From Bacteroidales bacterium (lineage in GTDB: Bacteria; Bacteroidota; Bacteroidia; Bacteroidales; JAFGXI01), in NCBI GenBank assembly GCA_016936665.1, contig JAFGXI010000009.1, forward strand, positions 1-64,000: a DNA stretch of 64,000 nucleotides. Direction: 5' to 3'. Position numbers and translations under genes: made by a program. Shown here piece by piece: positions 20,929-30,826 of the stretch (position 1 is the first letter of the stretch; every line of letters starts with the position of its first letter). The notes under the pieces are model-generated. The model had not been told where the DNA came from and did not search any database. It saw only the letters and a list, made by a program, of their open reading frames with translations.

Positions 20929-21837
20929 ATGAAACGAATATTAACCACTATATTAAGTTTAGCGCTGGTCTTTCATATTTTTGGGCAGCAAGTGCCAATT
21001 TACAGTCAGTATATGCTCAATCCTTTGTTAATCAATCCTGGCACAACAGGCGGTGAAGATTTTATCCCTCTAAGACTCACAGCTAGGCAACAATGGATGG
21101 GTGTAGAAAATGGACCTTCTACACAAGCCTTAAGCGCACATATGTTGCTAAATAATAAAAACATGGGTGTTGGAGGCTATGTTTTTGCCGATCGATTTGG
21201 TCCAGAAACAAAAATAGGCGTTCAAGGTAATTATGCCTATTGGTTAGATTTACCCGGAATTGATTCTAGGCTCTCATTGGGCATTGCTTTAAAAGCATTC
21301 CAATACGGATTAGACTACACTAAAATGACTCAAATCGAATCCGATGACCAAACATTATACGAAAACAGTGAGACAACGCTTGTTCCGGACGCTGATTTTG
21401 GTGTTTATTTAAAAAACGATAATTATTTTGCCGGCATTTCTGCTACTCAACTTCTTCAAATTCCAATTAATATCGCAGGACAGGATATTAAAAAGAACAG
21501 TATGGTTCGCCATTATTTTCTTTATGGGGGTTATAATTTTAAACTAAACAACGATTTCAACATTGTTCCTTCTCTAATGGCAACTGCTACAGAATTTACA
21601 GCTTATTCTGTCGATATCAATATAAAAGGTGTCTACAAAAAAGATTATTGGCTAGGGGTTTCTTATCGAAGTGGAAATCAGATTGTTGGAATGATTGGAG
21701 CTACTTACGAAAATATTGTATTTGGATATGCATTCGACTACGACCTTTTCAATATGAAAGCATTAAAAGGAACTCACGAGATTATGTTAGGTTACAATTT
21801 TGGCGATACTAAAAAACGAGGCTCTAGTTTATTATAA
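20929..21837 (+). CDS. PorP/SprF family type IX secretion system membrane protein
   Basis: QVPIYSQYMLNPLLINPGTTGGEDFIPLRLTARQQWMGVENGPSTQALSAHMLL; immediately downstream of the SprB-like gene. Confidence 0.93.
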   Translation: MKRILTTILSLALVFHIFGQQVPIYSQYMLNPLLINPGTTGGEDFIPLRLTARQQWMGVENGPSTQALSAHMLLNNKNMGVGGYVFADRFGPETKIGVQGNYAYWLDLPGIDSRLSLGIALKAFQYGLDYTKMTQIESDDQTLYENSETTLVPDADFGVYLKNDNYFAGISATQLLQIPINIAGQDIKKNSMVRHYFLYGGYNFKLNNDFNIVPSLMATATEFTAYSVDINIKGVYKKDYWLGVSYRSGNQIVGMIGATYENIVFGYAFDYDLFNMKALKGTHEIMLGYNFGDTKKRGSSLL

Positions 21838-21866
21838 AGTGCATAGTGTTTAAAGTTTATATAAAA

Positions 21867-21893
21867 AAAAGCCATCCGATTTGGATGGCTTTT
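21867..21893. terminator. Bidirectional terminator between PorP/SprF gene and tsf
   Basis: AAAAGCCATCC GATTT GGATGGCTTTT perfect 11-bp stem with A- and T-tracts on both sides; convergent genes. Confidence 0.88.
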
Positions 21894-21914
21894 AATTTAT
21901 ATCTAATTTAAACT

Positions 21915-22742
21915 TTAGTTATTCAAAGAATAACGTTCGAATTTTTCAACTTTAAGACCAGCATTGATACCTTTTAAGTATTCTCCAACAGAAATTTTAC
22001 CGTCTTTAACAAATGTTTGGTTCATCAAAGTGCTATCTTTAAAGAATTTAGACAATTTACCTTCGGCTATTTTATCTAACATCGCTTCTGGTTTGCCTTC
22101 TTCACGAGCTTGTGCTCTTCCAATTTCTAACTCTTTTTCAATAACATCGGCAGGCACATCGTCTTTGTCGATAGATACTGGCGACATTGCAGCAATTTGC
22201 ATAGCAACATCTTTACCTATTTGTATATCTGCTGCTTGGTTAAAAGCCACAATAGTAGCTAATTTATTTCCAGGATGAATGTAAGGAACAACGAAACCTG
22301 CATTAATATTAAAATAAGCCGATAAATCGATTTTTTCACCAATAACACCGGTTTGTTCAGTAACATGATCTCCAATTGTTCTGCCATCCATTTCAATAGC
22401 TTTCAAAGCTTCCAAATCTGAAGCGTTATTTTCTAAGGCTTTATCGAGAATAGCATCTGCAAATTTTACGAATTCATCATTTTTAGCAACGAAGTCAGTT
22501 TCGCAATTCAAAATAATCATTGCTCCAACAGTTGCATCTGCATTCGTTTTAGCAAGAACTACACCTTCGGTAGCATCTCTATCTGCACGCTTGTTGGCAA
22601 TTGCTTTACCTTTTTTTCTGATTTCTTCAATTGCTTTTTCAAAATCGCCATTAGTTTCCTGTAATGCCTTTTTGCAATCCATCATGCCGGCACCGGTCAC
22701 TTTTCTTAATTTTGCAACATCAGCTGCTTTTATATCTGCCAT
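21915..22742 (-). CDS. tsf: Elongation factor Ts
   Basis: VAKLRKVTGAGMMDCKKALQETNGDFEKAIEEIRKKG. Confidence 0.98.
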   Translation of the reverse strand: MADIKAADVAKLRKVTGAGMMDCKKALQETNGDFEKAIEEIRKKGKAIANKRADRDATEGVVLAKTNADATVGAMIILNCETDFVAKNDEFVKFADAILDKALENNASDLEALKAIEMDGRTIGDHVTEQTGVIGEKIDLSAYFNINAGFVVPYIHPGNKLATIVAFNQAADIQIGKDVAMQIAAMSPVSIDKDDVPADVIEKELEIGRAQAREEGKPEAMLDKIAEGKLSKFFKDSTLMNQTFVKDGKISVGEYLKGINAGLKVEKFERYSLNN

Positions 22743-22765
22743 TTCTTACTTAATATTAAATGTGA

Positions 22766-23626
22766 TTAATCTTCGATTTTTTTAGAAGGCTTTTTAGCAG
22801 TTGGTTTTTTAGTAACGGTTTTTTTCGCTAACTTTTTATCAACTACTTCAAAATCATCGTCTTCGTTAATGACAACATCTTTTTTAGCTACTTCTTTTTT
22901 AACAGTTTTACGTGGCTCTACATCTTTCTCTCTTTCTACTTTTCTTTCGCTTAAGCCTTCTTTAATAGAATCTACTAAAACTTTAGTAATTAAAGAGATT
23001 GATGCAGAAGCATCGTCGTTTGCTGGAATTGGGAAATCGACCAAATTAGGGTTCGAGTTAGTATCTACAATTGCAAACACAGGAATATTCAAACGTTTTG
23101 CTTCGCGTACAGCAATGTGTTCTTTGTTGATATCAACTACAAACATAGCAGCAGGTAAGCGAGTTAAATCGGCAATACTTCCTAAAGTTTTTTCCAACTT
23201 AGCTCTTTGACGAGCAATTTGTAATTTTTCTCTTTTCGATAAAACATCCATTGTTCCATTGGTAGCCATTTTATCGATAGAGTTCATTTTTTTAACGGCT
23301 TTACGAATAGTAGGAAAGTTAGTTAACATTCCTCCTAACCAGCGCTCGTTAACATATGGCATGTTGGTGCCTTCTAAATTTTGGGCAACAACTTCTTTGG
23401 CTTGTTTTTTTGTAGCAACAAATAAAATCTTTTTACCAGATTTTGCTACTTGCTTCAACGCATTAGCGGCTTCATCAATTTTAACGACTGTTTTATTTAA
23501 GTCAATTATATGGATGTCGTTTTTTTCCATAAAAATATATGGAGCCATTGCTGGGTTCCATTTTCTTTTTAGGTGACCAAAGTGTGCACCTGCGTCAAGC
23601 AATTCTTTAAAATTTGTTCTTGGCAT
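22766..23626 (-). CDS. rpsB: 30S ribosomal protein S2 with Lys/Asp-rich C-terminal extension
   Basis: LLDAGAHFGHLKRKWNPAMAPYIF, RWLGGMLTNFPTIRKAV, FAIVDTNSNPNLVDFPIPANDDA. Confidence 0.98.
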   Translation of the reverse strand: MPRTNFKELLDAGAHFGHLKRKWNPAMAPYIFMEKNDIHIIDLNKTVVKIDEAANALKQVAKSGKKILFVATKKQAKEVVAQNLEGTNMPYVNERWLGGMLTNFPTIRKAVKKMNSIDKMATNGTMDVLSKREKLQIARQRAKLEKTLGSIADLTRLPAAMFVVDINKEHIAVREAKRLNIPVFAIVDTNSNPNLVDFPIPANDDASASISLITKVLVDSIKEGLSERKVEREKDVEPRKTVKKEVAKKDVVINEDDDFEVVDKKLAKKTVTKKPTAKKPSKKIED

Positions 23627-23740
23627 TTTAATACTTTTTTAATTTGTTTACATTCAGTAATTTGTTAGGCAATCAGTGAGTAAACTAGAATTTCGAGTGT
23701 CTCACTAATTTTGATACTAAACAAATCGCCATTAATAATT

Positions 23741-24127
23741 CTAACGTTTTGAAAATTGGAATTTCTTACGGGCTTTTTTCTGTCCTGGTTTTTTACGCTC
23801 AACAACACGAGAATCGCGTGTTAAGAAACCGGCCTCTCTTAAAGCTTTTTTACTCTCTTCGTTTACTTTAACTAGAGCTCTGGCAATGCCCAAACGAATA
23901 GCATCGGCTTGTCCGTTGAATCCACCGCCATCGACATTTACGTTAATATCGTAAGATCCTTTAACTTCTAATAAGTTTAAAGGTTGAGTTACTTTATATT
24001 GTAAAGTCTCTAGTGGAAAATATACTTTTAAATCACGCTTATTAATGGTGATATTTCCTTTTCCTTCTTTTAGATAAACACGAGCAACTGATGCTTTTCT
24101 TCTTCCAACTGAATTGATAACTTCCAT
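23741..24127 (-). CDS. rpsI: 30S ribosomal protein S9
   Basis: [20 protein letters not shown]-terminal [25 protein letters not shown]. Confidence 0.98.
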   Translation of the reverse strand: MEVINSVGRRKASVARVYLKEGKGNITINKRDLKVYFPLETLQYKVTQPLNLLEVKGSYDINVNVDGGGFNGQADAIRLGIARALVKVNEESKKALREAGFLTRDSRVVERKKPGQKKARKKFQFSKR

Positions 24128-24129
24128 GT

Positions 24130-24585
24130 TTATTTAATTTCGTTTAATTTAATTGTTCTTGGTTGTTGTGCCTCATGATTGTGCTCTGCTGAATCATAAA
24201 TGTAAAGATTGTTTATGATTTGATTACTCAATCTGTTTTTAGGCAACATGCCTTTTACAGCTTTTCTCACCATCTCTTTTGGTTTTTTTACCATTAACTC
24301 TTCAGCTGTAATGCTTCTTTGCCCACCCGGGTAACCAGTATGGCTAATGTATGTTTTGTCGGCCCATTTACTTCCTGTTAATTTGATTTTATGAGCATTC
24401 AAAACGATAACATTGTCACCGCAATCAACGTGAGGAGTAAAATCTGGCTTTAACTTGCCTCTAAGCAATTTCGCAACTGTTGAGGCTAATCTACCTAGGA
24501 CTTCTCCTTCTGCATCTATCACCAACCACTCTTTTTTTACAGTGGCTTTGTTGGCCGATACAGTTTTGTAACTTAATGTATCCAC
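24130..24585 (-). CDS. rplM: 50S ribosomal protein L13
   Basis: [48 protein letters not shown]. Confidence 0.98.
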   Translation of the reverse strand: MDTLSYKTVSANKATVKKEWLVIDAEGEVLGRLASTVAKLLRGKLKPDFTPHVDCGDNVIVLNAHKIKLTGSKWADKTYISHTGYPGGQRSITAEELMVKKPKEMVRKAVKGMLPKNRLSNQIINNLYIYDSAEHNHEAQQPRTIKLNEIK

Positions 24586-24645
24586 AGTTAATTTAACTTT
24601 TTATGATTATATAATTGACTATTATTCCCCTAAAAAAGGGAACTG

Positions 24646-24676
24646 CAAAAGTATAAAGATTTTGTCAATCTGCAAA
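24646..24676 (-). promoter_or_regulatory. Bacteroidota-type promoter for rplM operon (TTTG-N19-TACTTTTG)
   Basis: Minus strand TTTG (24676-24673), 19-bp spacer, TACTTTTG (24653-24646), about 60 bp upstream of the rplM start. Confidence 0.72.
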
Positions 24677-24982
24677 TACTCTATGTGTTTTATTTTCAAA
24701 TATTTGTTGCGTAACTAACATGGCTTGTTAAAAACTTTCTTTACAGCCACTTATGGCCTCTTTTTGGTATGTTTTATTAACATTTAAACTATCGACATAG
24801 AGGTTGCAGACAAACACTACATACTTTAAAAAGCATTATAATTATTAATGGAGATTAAACAGGAAAGAAACAACAGTAATGCTGAATATTTAAGAAATTT
24901 TAGGGATTAATTTATCGATAAGAAGCTTTTGTATACTCATTAATAAATGTAGTTCTATATATTTGCAAAAGAAAATATTAAA

Positions 24983-25849
24983 ATGAGTCCGACAAGACAA
25001 AAGCAAACCTTTTGGCAGAAATACCGCAATAAATATCGTTTATCGATTTTAAACGACACTACCTTCGAGGAAGTATTTAGAATACGACTTTCGAGAATGA
25101 ATATCATTAGTGTATTAAGTGTCTCAGGCTTAATCTTTGCTGCCTTTATTTTTGCCTTAGTGGCTTACACCCCAATTCGAGAATTTATTCCGGGTTACCC
25201 CGATGGCGAAACTAACGCCAACATAATTAAAAATGTATACCGGCTCGATTCAGTCGAAAATACCATCAGATTAAACCAACAATACATCGACAATATAAAG
25301 CGAATTTTTCAAGGAAAATCTCCTAAAAATTATGGGGAAGACAATGCTACAGACTCCATTACTGTTAAAAAAGACACCATTTCTCTAACCATTTCGGAAA
25401 AAGACTCACTTTTTAGAGTAAGAATGGAGCAAGAAAATGAATTTGATTTTTTAGCTGCTAATTTCGAAGTTTCCGACGACATGTCTCTCTTCCCTCCAAT
25501 CAAGGGTTTGGTTTCTAACAATTACAACCCGAAGAAAAAGCACTTCGGCATCGATATCGTTGGAAAAAGCAATCAAGATGTTTTTGCATGCTTTAAAGGT
25601 ACTGTAATAAATACTTCTTGGTCGATGCAAACCGGATACACTGTGCAAGTTCAACATCCAAACAATCTGATTAGTACATACAAACACCTTCAATCGGTTA
25701 ATGTTGAGCAAGGTCAAAAAATATCAACCGGCAAACTGATTGGCAAAATTGGCGATGTAGGAACACTTTCCACCGGACCGCATTTGCATTTCGAACTGTG
25801 GAAAGATGGGCAACCAGTAAAACCGGACGAACTAATCAATTTTAATTAA
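24983..25849 (+). CDS. Membrane-anchored M23 family metallopeptidase (LytM-like)
   Basis: N-terminal TM; HFGIDI (HxxxD) and GPHLHFEL (HxH) motifs; TAtaTTTG element at 24958-24965 upstream. Confidence 0.92.
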   Translation: MSPTRQKQTFWQKYRNKYRLSILNDTTFEEVFRIRLSRMNIISVLSVSGLIFAAFIFALVAYTPIREFIPGYPDGETNANIIKNVYRLDSVENTIRLNQQYIDNIKRIFQGKSPKNYGEDNATDSITVKKDTISLTISEKDSLFRVRMEQENEFDFLAANFEVSDDMSLFPPIKGLVSNNYNPKKKHFGIDIVGKSNQDVFACFKGTVINTSWSMQTGYTVQVQHPNNLISTYKHLQSVNVEQGQKISTGKLIGKIGDVGTLSTGPHLHFELWKDGQPVKPDELINFN

Positions 25850-25855
25850 GCCAAT

Positions 25856-27025
25856 TTGTCGACAAAAAAACACATTGCCATTCTTGGCTCAACAGGCTCA
25901 ATAGGAACGCAGGCTCTAGGAGTAATTGCGTTAAATCCAGATCGCTTTGAATTAGAAGTGCTTACGGCCAATAATAATGTTAGCTTATTAATTGAACAAG
26001 CCAAGCGATTCATTCCTAACATTGTAATTATTGCTAACGAAGATCATTACGATTATTTACAAAAAGAATTAAGCGAATTACCAATTAAAGTTTTTGCCGG
26101 TTCTAAAGATATTGCAGATGTCGTTAGTTTACCAAGCATCGACATTGTTTTAACAGCAATGGTTGGATTTTCCGGCTTATTACCTACCATCAATGCAATT
26201 AAAAATAAAAAAACTATTGCTTTAGCTAACAAAGAAACCTTGGTGGTTGCCGGCGACCTGATTAAGCAACTTGCTTTAGATTTCGGCGTTTCAATACGTC
26301 CAGTCGATTCTGAACACTCTGCTATTTTTCAATGCTTAGTAGGAGAATTCGACAACCCTATCGAAAAAATAATTTTAACAGCATCTGGTGGTCCGTTCAG
26401 AGAAACGCCTTTCGAGCAATTCGATAAAATAACTTTAGCGCAAGCACTAAAACATCCGAATTGGTCGATGGGACACAAAATTACTATAGATTCGGCAAGC
26501 ATGATGAACAAAGGCCTAGAAGCAATAGAAGCGAAGTGGCTGTTCGATCTAAAACCTCATCAAATTGAGATTTTAATTCATCCACAATCGATAGTTCATT
26601 CTATGGTGCAGTTTGCCGACGGCTCTATAAAAGCTCAGTTAGGATTACCCGATATGCGTTTACCCATACAATTTGCTTTAAGTTACCCCGATCGACTATC
26701 AAATCCATTTCCTAGAATGAATTTTAACGATTATTCTAGTTTGAACTTTTATCAACCTGATTATGAAAAATTCAAAGCCCTTAAACTTGCTTTTATTGCG
26801 ATGGATAAGGGGGGGAATGTGCCATGTGTGATGAACGCCGCTAACGAAATTGCTGTTGATGCTTTTTTGAAACAACAAATTAAGTTTATCGATATTCCAA
26901 ATATTGTAGAAAAAACAATGGATAAAATAAATTTTAAAGATAATAACTCGCTGGATGACTTACTTGAATTTGACCATCTAGCTCGTAAGCAGGCTTTTTC
27001 AATTATTACAGAAAACAACAGATAG
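25856..27025 (+). CDS. dxr: 1-deoxy-D-xylulose 5-phosphate reductoisomerase (TTG start)
   Basis: IAILGSTGSIGTQALGVI, LANKETLVVAGDLI, PVDSEHSAIFQ, TASGGPFRE, HPNWSMGHKITIDSASMMNKGLE. Confidence 0.97.
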   Translation: MSTKKHIAILGSTGSIGTQALGVIALNPDRFELEVLTANNNVSLLIEQAKRFIPNIVIIANEDHYDYLQKELSELPIKVFAGSKDIADVVSLPSIDIVLTAMVGFSGLLPTINAIKNKKTIALANKETLVVAGDLIKQLALDFGVSIRPVDSEHSAIFQCLVGEFDNPIEKIILTASGGPFRETPFEQFDKITLAQALKHPNWSMGHKITIDSASMMNKGLEAIEAKWLFDLKPHQIEILIHPQSIVHSMVQFADGSIKAQLGLPDMRLPIQFALSYPDRLSNPFPRMNFNDYSSLNFYQPDYEKFKALKLAFIAMDKGGNVPCVMNAANEIAVDAFLKQQIKFIDIPNIVEKTMDKINFKDNNSLDDLLEFDHLARKQAFSIITENNR

Positions 27026-27027
27026 AA

Positions 27028-28341
27028 ATGGAAGGATTGATTATGACTTTACAGCTCATTTTGAGCTTATCAATATTAGTAACATTGCACGAACTCGGGC
27101 ATTTTATTGCAGCCAGAGCTTTTGGAATTAGAGTTGAAAAATTTTATTTATTTTTTGATGCTTGGGGCTTCAAACTTTTCAAGTTTAAAAAAGGTGAAAC
27201 TGAATATGGCATTGGATGGTTGCCATTGGGAGGCTATGTTAAAATTGCCGGAATGATTGATGAGTCTATGGATAAGGAGCAAATGAAAAAACCTGCTCAA
27301 CCATGGGAATTTAGATCGAAACCTGCATGGCAACGTTTAATTGTAATGGTTGGTGGTGTAGCGATGAATATCATTTTAGGAATTGCCATTTTTACAATGA
27401 ATATTATTTCTTTCGAGAAACAATACTTACCCATCGACGAAGTGAATAAATACGGCATTTACGCAACGGAAACCGCACAGAAAATAGGCTTCGAAACCGG
27501 CGATAAAATTATTGCAGTCAACGGTCACTCCATCGAAAGATACAACGATGCAAACTCAATAGAGGTGCTATTTGGCTCAAAAATTACCGTTGAGCGAAAT
27601 GGACAAGAATCAATTATAAATGTTCCGGATACAACTTATCGGGCTTTCAAAAACGGACAACGATTATACAGTATCGAAAATTTTCCTACTATTATCGACT
27701 CTCTATTGCCCGGAAGAAACGCCGAAGTCGCAGGATTTAAAATAGGCGACGAACTTATTGCTGTAAATAATATTCCAACAAAAAGCTTTGGAAAATTTTA
27801 CGAAACCATCCATAATCACACTAACCAAAAAGTTGATATTACAATTTTACGAGATCAGGTTCAGGACACTTTAACTGTTGCCGTCGATTCGTTAGGGATG
27901 ATAGGTTTTGCTCCAAAAAAACCCGATTTCCAACCCGTATCTTATACTGTTGCTCAAGCTTTTAAATATGGTACAAGCGATGCCATTGGCAGCATGATTG
28001 TTAATATAAAAGGTTTAGGTAAAGTATTTAACGGACAAGAGAAAGCAACTGAGGCTTTGCAAGGCCCTATTGCTATCGCAACCATGTTTGGCCCGGTATG
28101 GGATTGGGAACGGTTTTGGCGATTAACAGGCTTACTTTCTATGATTTTAGCATTTATGAACATTTTGCCTATTCCCGCTTTAGACGGTGGACATGTTATG
28201 TTTACCTTATACGAAATGATAACCCGACGCAAACCTTCTGATAAATTTTTGGAATACGCTCAAATTGTGGGCATGGTTATTTTATTAGCTTTAATGGTTT
28301 TTGTTTTTGGTAACGACATTTATAGACAGTTTCTTTCGTAA
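27028..28341 (+). CDS. rseP: RIP metalloprotease RseP (site-2 protease)
   Basis: TLHELGHFIAARAFGIRVEKF (HExxH), PDZ-like regions, NILPIPALDGGH. Confidence 0.95.
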   Translation: MEGLIMTLQLILSLSILVTLHELGHFIAARAFGIRVEKFYLFFDAWGFKLFKFKKGETEYGIGWLPLGGYVKIAGMIDESMDKEQMKKPAQPWEFRSKPAWQRLIVMVGGVAMNIILGIAIFTMNIISFEKQYLPIDEVNKYGIYATETAQKIGFETGDKIIAVNGHSIERYNDANSIEVLFGSKITVERNGQESIINVPDTTYRAFKNGQRLYSIENFPTIIDSLLPGRNAEVAGFKIGDELIAVNNIPTKSFGKFYETIHNHTNQKVDITILRDQVQDTLTVAVDSLGMIGFAPKKPDFQPVSYTVAQAFKYGTSDAIGSMIVNIKGLGKVFNGQEKATEALQGPIAIATMFGPVWDWERFWRLTGLLSMILAFMNILPIPALDGGHVMFTLYEMITRRKPSDKFLEYAQIVGMVILLALMVFVFGNDIYRQFLS

Positions 28342-29209
28342 TATCTCTGTAGTTATACTCGTTTTATTGATTGAGTACTCTTTTGATACTAAGGCTCAAA
28401 ACATAGAGCCCGACTTTAAAACTAAGCTCCCTATAGAACTATTTGAATCTTCGGGATTAGCTGTTGGGCTCAATAATACTGTTTGGACACATAACGATAG
28501 CGGTGGAGAAGCCATACTTTATCAGCTCGATAGCATGGCAAGAGTCATAAGAAAAGTAAAAATTCTAAATGCAACAAATAGCGATTGGGAAGATCTTGCT
28601 AACGATTTCGAAGGACATTTATACATCGCTGATATTGGTAATAATGGCAATAAAAAACCAAATTTTATAATCTATAAAATTGCACACCCGGACAGCATTA
28701 AAGAAGACAGTATTACCGCTGAAATTATCAGTTTTCGGTATGAAAACCAATACAGTTACCCGCCAACTCCTGATAAAATGAATTTCGATGCCGAAGCAAT
28801 GATTGCCTACCACGATTCTTTGTTCATTTTTACTAAAAACCGGACACATCCATACTCGAAGAAAACATACATCTATGCCTTAGCAAACGAAGCAGGAGAA
28901 CAAACAGCCATTTTGTACGATAGTCTATATTTGGCTCATACGCATCGATATCGTTCATGGGTAACTGGTGCAGCACGAGATCCAATGAATGATAGAATTG
29001 TATTGCTTTCACACAAAAAAATATGGTGGCTCTCTGATTTTAGAAAATCAAAAAGCCGAATCGCAGAAAAAGGCAAAATTAAAGGCATCTATTCACAAAA
29101 GGAAGGCATAGCCTTAACAAACGATGGAGATGCTTGGATAAGTAACGAACGTTTTAAATTTCTTAAAGCTAAACTTATACACGCCAAAGTTCGGGCAACG
29201 AATAAATAA
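28301..29209 (+). CDS. Conserved secreted/periplasmic hypothetical protein, possible beta-propeller
   Basis: Hydrophobic N-terminus; SSGLAVGLNNTVWTHNDSGGEAILYQLD ... DWEDLANDFEGHLYIADIGNNGNKK. Start overlaps rseP by 41 nt. Confidence 0.7.
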   Translation: MFLVTTFIDSFFRNISVVILVLLIEYSFDTKAQNIEPDFKTKLPIELFESSGLAVGLNNTVWTHNDSGGEAILYQLDSMARVIRKVKILNATNSDWEDLANDFEGHLYIADIGNNGNKKPNFIIYKIAHPDSIKEDSITAEIISFRYENQYSYPPTPDKMNFDAEAMIAYHDSLFIFTKNRTHPYSKKTYIYALANEAGEQTAILYDSLYLAHTHRYRSWVTGAARDPMNDRIVLLSHKKIWWLSDFRKSKSRIAEKGKIKGIYSQKEGIALTNDGDAWISNERFKFLKAKLIHAKVRATNK

Positions 29210-29227
29210 AAAAACTAATACCTTGCT

Positions 29228-30448
29228 TTACCTTTGTTTAACAAACTTATAGGTATTATTGTCTACTTGAATAAAATAAATTCCGGGTGCAAATAATTCA
29301 ATATCTATCGAGTTATCATTTTTAATTGCAAACTTTTGTAATCTTCCAAAAGCATCCGTAATTCTTATCTTTGAAACTTCGCTTAACTTTTCTACGACAA
29401 TTTTAGTTTTTGCCGGATTAGGATAAATCTTTAGATGATCGTTGTTGAATTGATTCATTTTCAACGATGTTATAGTTTCTGAAAACGATCTGTATTCGCA
29501 TCCTTCATTGTCGAATGCAATAAGATAATAATTTCCAATCTCGACTATTGTAAGCTCATTATTAACTTCATTGGCAACTAACTCTCCATCTTTAAACCAC
29601 TGATATGTAACAAAAGCATCTTCAACAGATAAAATGTTCCCACTTTGAGTTATAACTGGCGTTGTTGAAATCAAATTTGTTATTAACATACTATCTTGAA
29701 CTGTTTCGAAAGCAATATCATTAAAATAATTTACTGTAGATGCCGGTAAAGAAGCAGTATAATTAAGCGATTCAATTTTTTCTTTGAAAATTGAATAATA
29801 AATGTTCAATGCTGTTAGGAAACTACCTGATAATGAAGGATGAGCCTCATCGGCAGACCATAAATTAATAGAGCTTTGATCTTGAATGGTTTTAATCCAT
29901 GTTGGTCCTATTGGTGCAATTATTTCATTTAGACTATCATTCATAAATTTGTAATTTGCCCAAATTCTTTCAATACTTTCAATGCCTGTATCACCATAAG
30001 GAGGATAACCATTTTTTAGAGCCCAGCCGGCAAACCAAATCATATGAGCACAGGGTTTATAGAACTTAACACTATCTCTAAGCATATCGTGTCCTTCTAT
30101 TGCTCTGGTATCCGGATGAAAAACACCATAATCGTATATGAATCGGCCCTGATTATCTTGCACAACTACATAATCCCAATTATTAGACCTGATGTAATCG
30201 TAAACAACAGGGTTATCCATGTGCGCTAATGGCCCTTCGATGGGGAATGTATCTCCAACAGCAGTGCCCCCGGGCGCATACATTTCTGCATAAATATCGT
30301 AACCGGCATCGCTACCTATATTTTCCAAAATGGATGGCAAGTCGTTGTAATAAGTAAAGCTATTTCCAATAAATAGCACTTTGGCATCTTGCGATAATGC
30401 AAATAAAGGCATTAGAACTATCAAAATTATCAAGTATTTTATAGACAT
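29228..30448 (-). CDS. SGNH/DUF4886-like hydrolase domain protein with T9SS type A C-terminal sorting domain; start re-assigned to 30448
   Basis: MSIKYLIILIVLMPLFALSQDAKVLFIGNSFTYYNDLPSILENI; C-terminal LKIYPNPAKTKIVVEKLSEVSKIRITDAFGR...GIYFIQVDNNTYKFVKQR. ORF-track start at 30556 adds a non-signal extension. Confidence 0.8.
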   Translation of the reverse strand: MSIKYLIILIVLMPLFALSQDAKVLFIGNSFTYYNDLPSILENIGSDAGYDIYAEMYAPGGTAVGDTFPIEGPLAHMDNPVVYDYIRSNNWDYVVVQDNQGRFIYDYGVFHPDTRAIEGHDMLRDSVKFYKPCAHMIWFAGWALKNGYPPYGDTGIESIERIWANYKFMNDSLNEIIAPIGPTWIKTIQDQSSINLWSADEAHPSLSGSFLTALNIYYSIFKEKIESLNYTASLPASTVNYFNDIAFETVQDSMLITNLISTTPVITQSGNILSVEDAFVTYQWFKDGELVANEVNNELTIVEIGNYYLIAFDNEGCEYRSFSETITSLKMNQFNNDHLKIYPNPAKTKIVVEKLSEVSKIRITDAFGRLQKFAIKNDNSIDIELFAPGIYFIQVDNNTYKFVKQR

Positions 30449-30826
30449 AGTATTAGTACTTATTAATTCGTTTAGCAATTGCAATAGCAAAGCATCTTTA
30501 TTTATTTGCAAGGACATTGATGTATCGTAACACAGAACTATGCCACTTTGTTGCAACCAACCTTTTGCAAAGATCCACTTTCAAAATCTTCAGATAAAAA
30601 CATCTATGCATTTACGTGATTTGTCAACATTAGAATCAACAATATAAAAATTTGAGTTGTTTTCATTTTGATATTTTTTTTACATGAAGATTTAATCAAG
30701 CTATTGACGAGAAAAAATCCAATAGGTTGCTTTTTTCATGGGGCATAAAGGAAACATACGAAATTTTCCGACAACAAATAAAATCCATTTAAAGAACAGA
30801 ATCAGGTAACTTTATAAATTAGTATT

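Noticed and set aside
21964-23576. Plus-strand ORFs 21964..22278, 22591..22785, 22869..23210, 23259..23576
   Set aside because: They are antisense to confidently identified tsf and rpsB and have no recognisable protein features.
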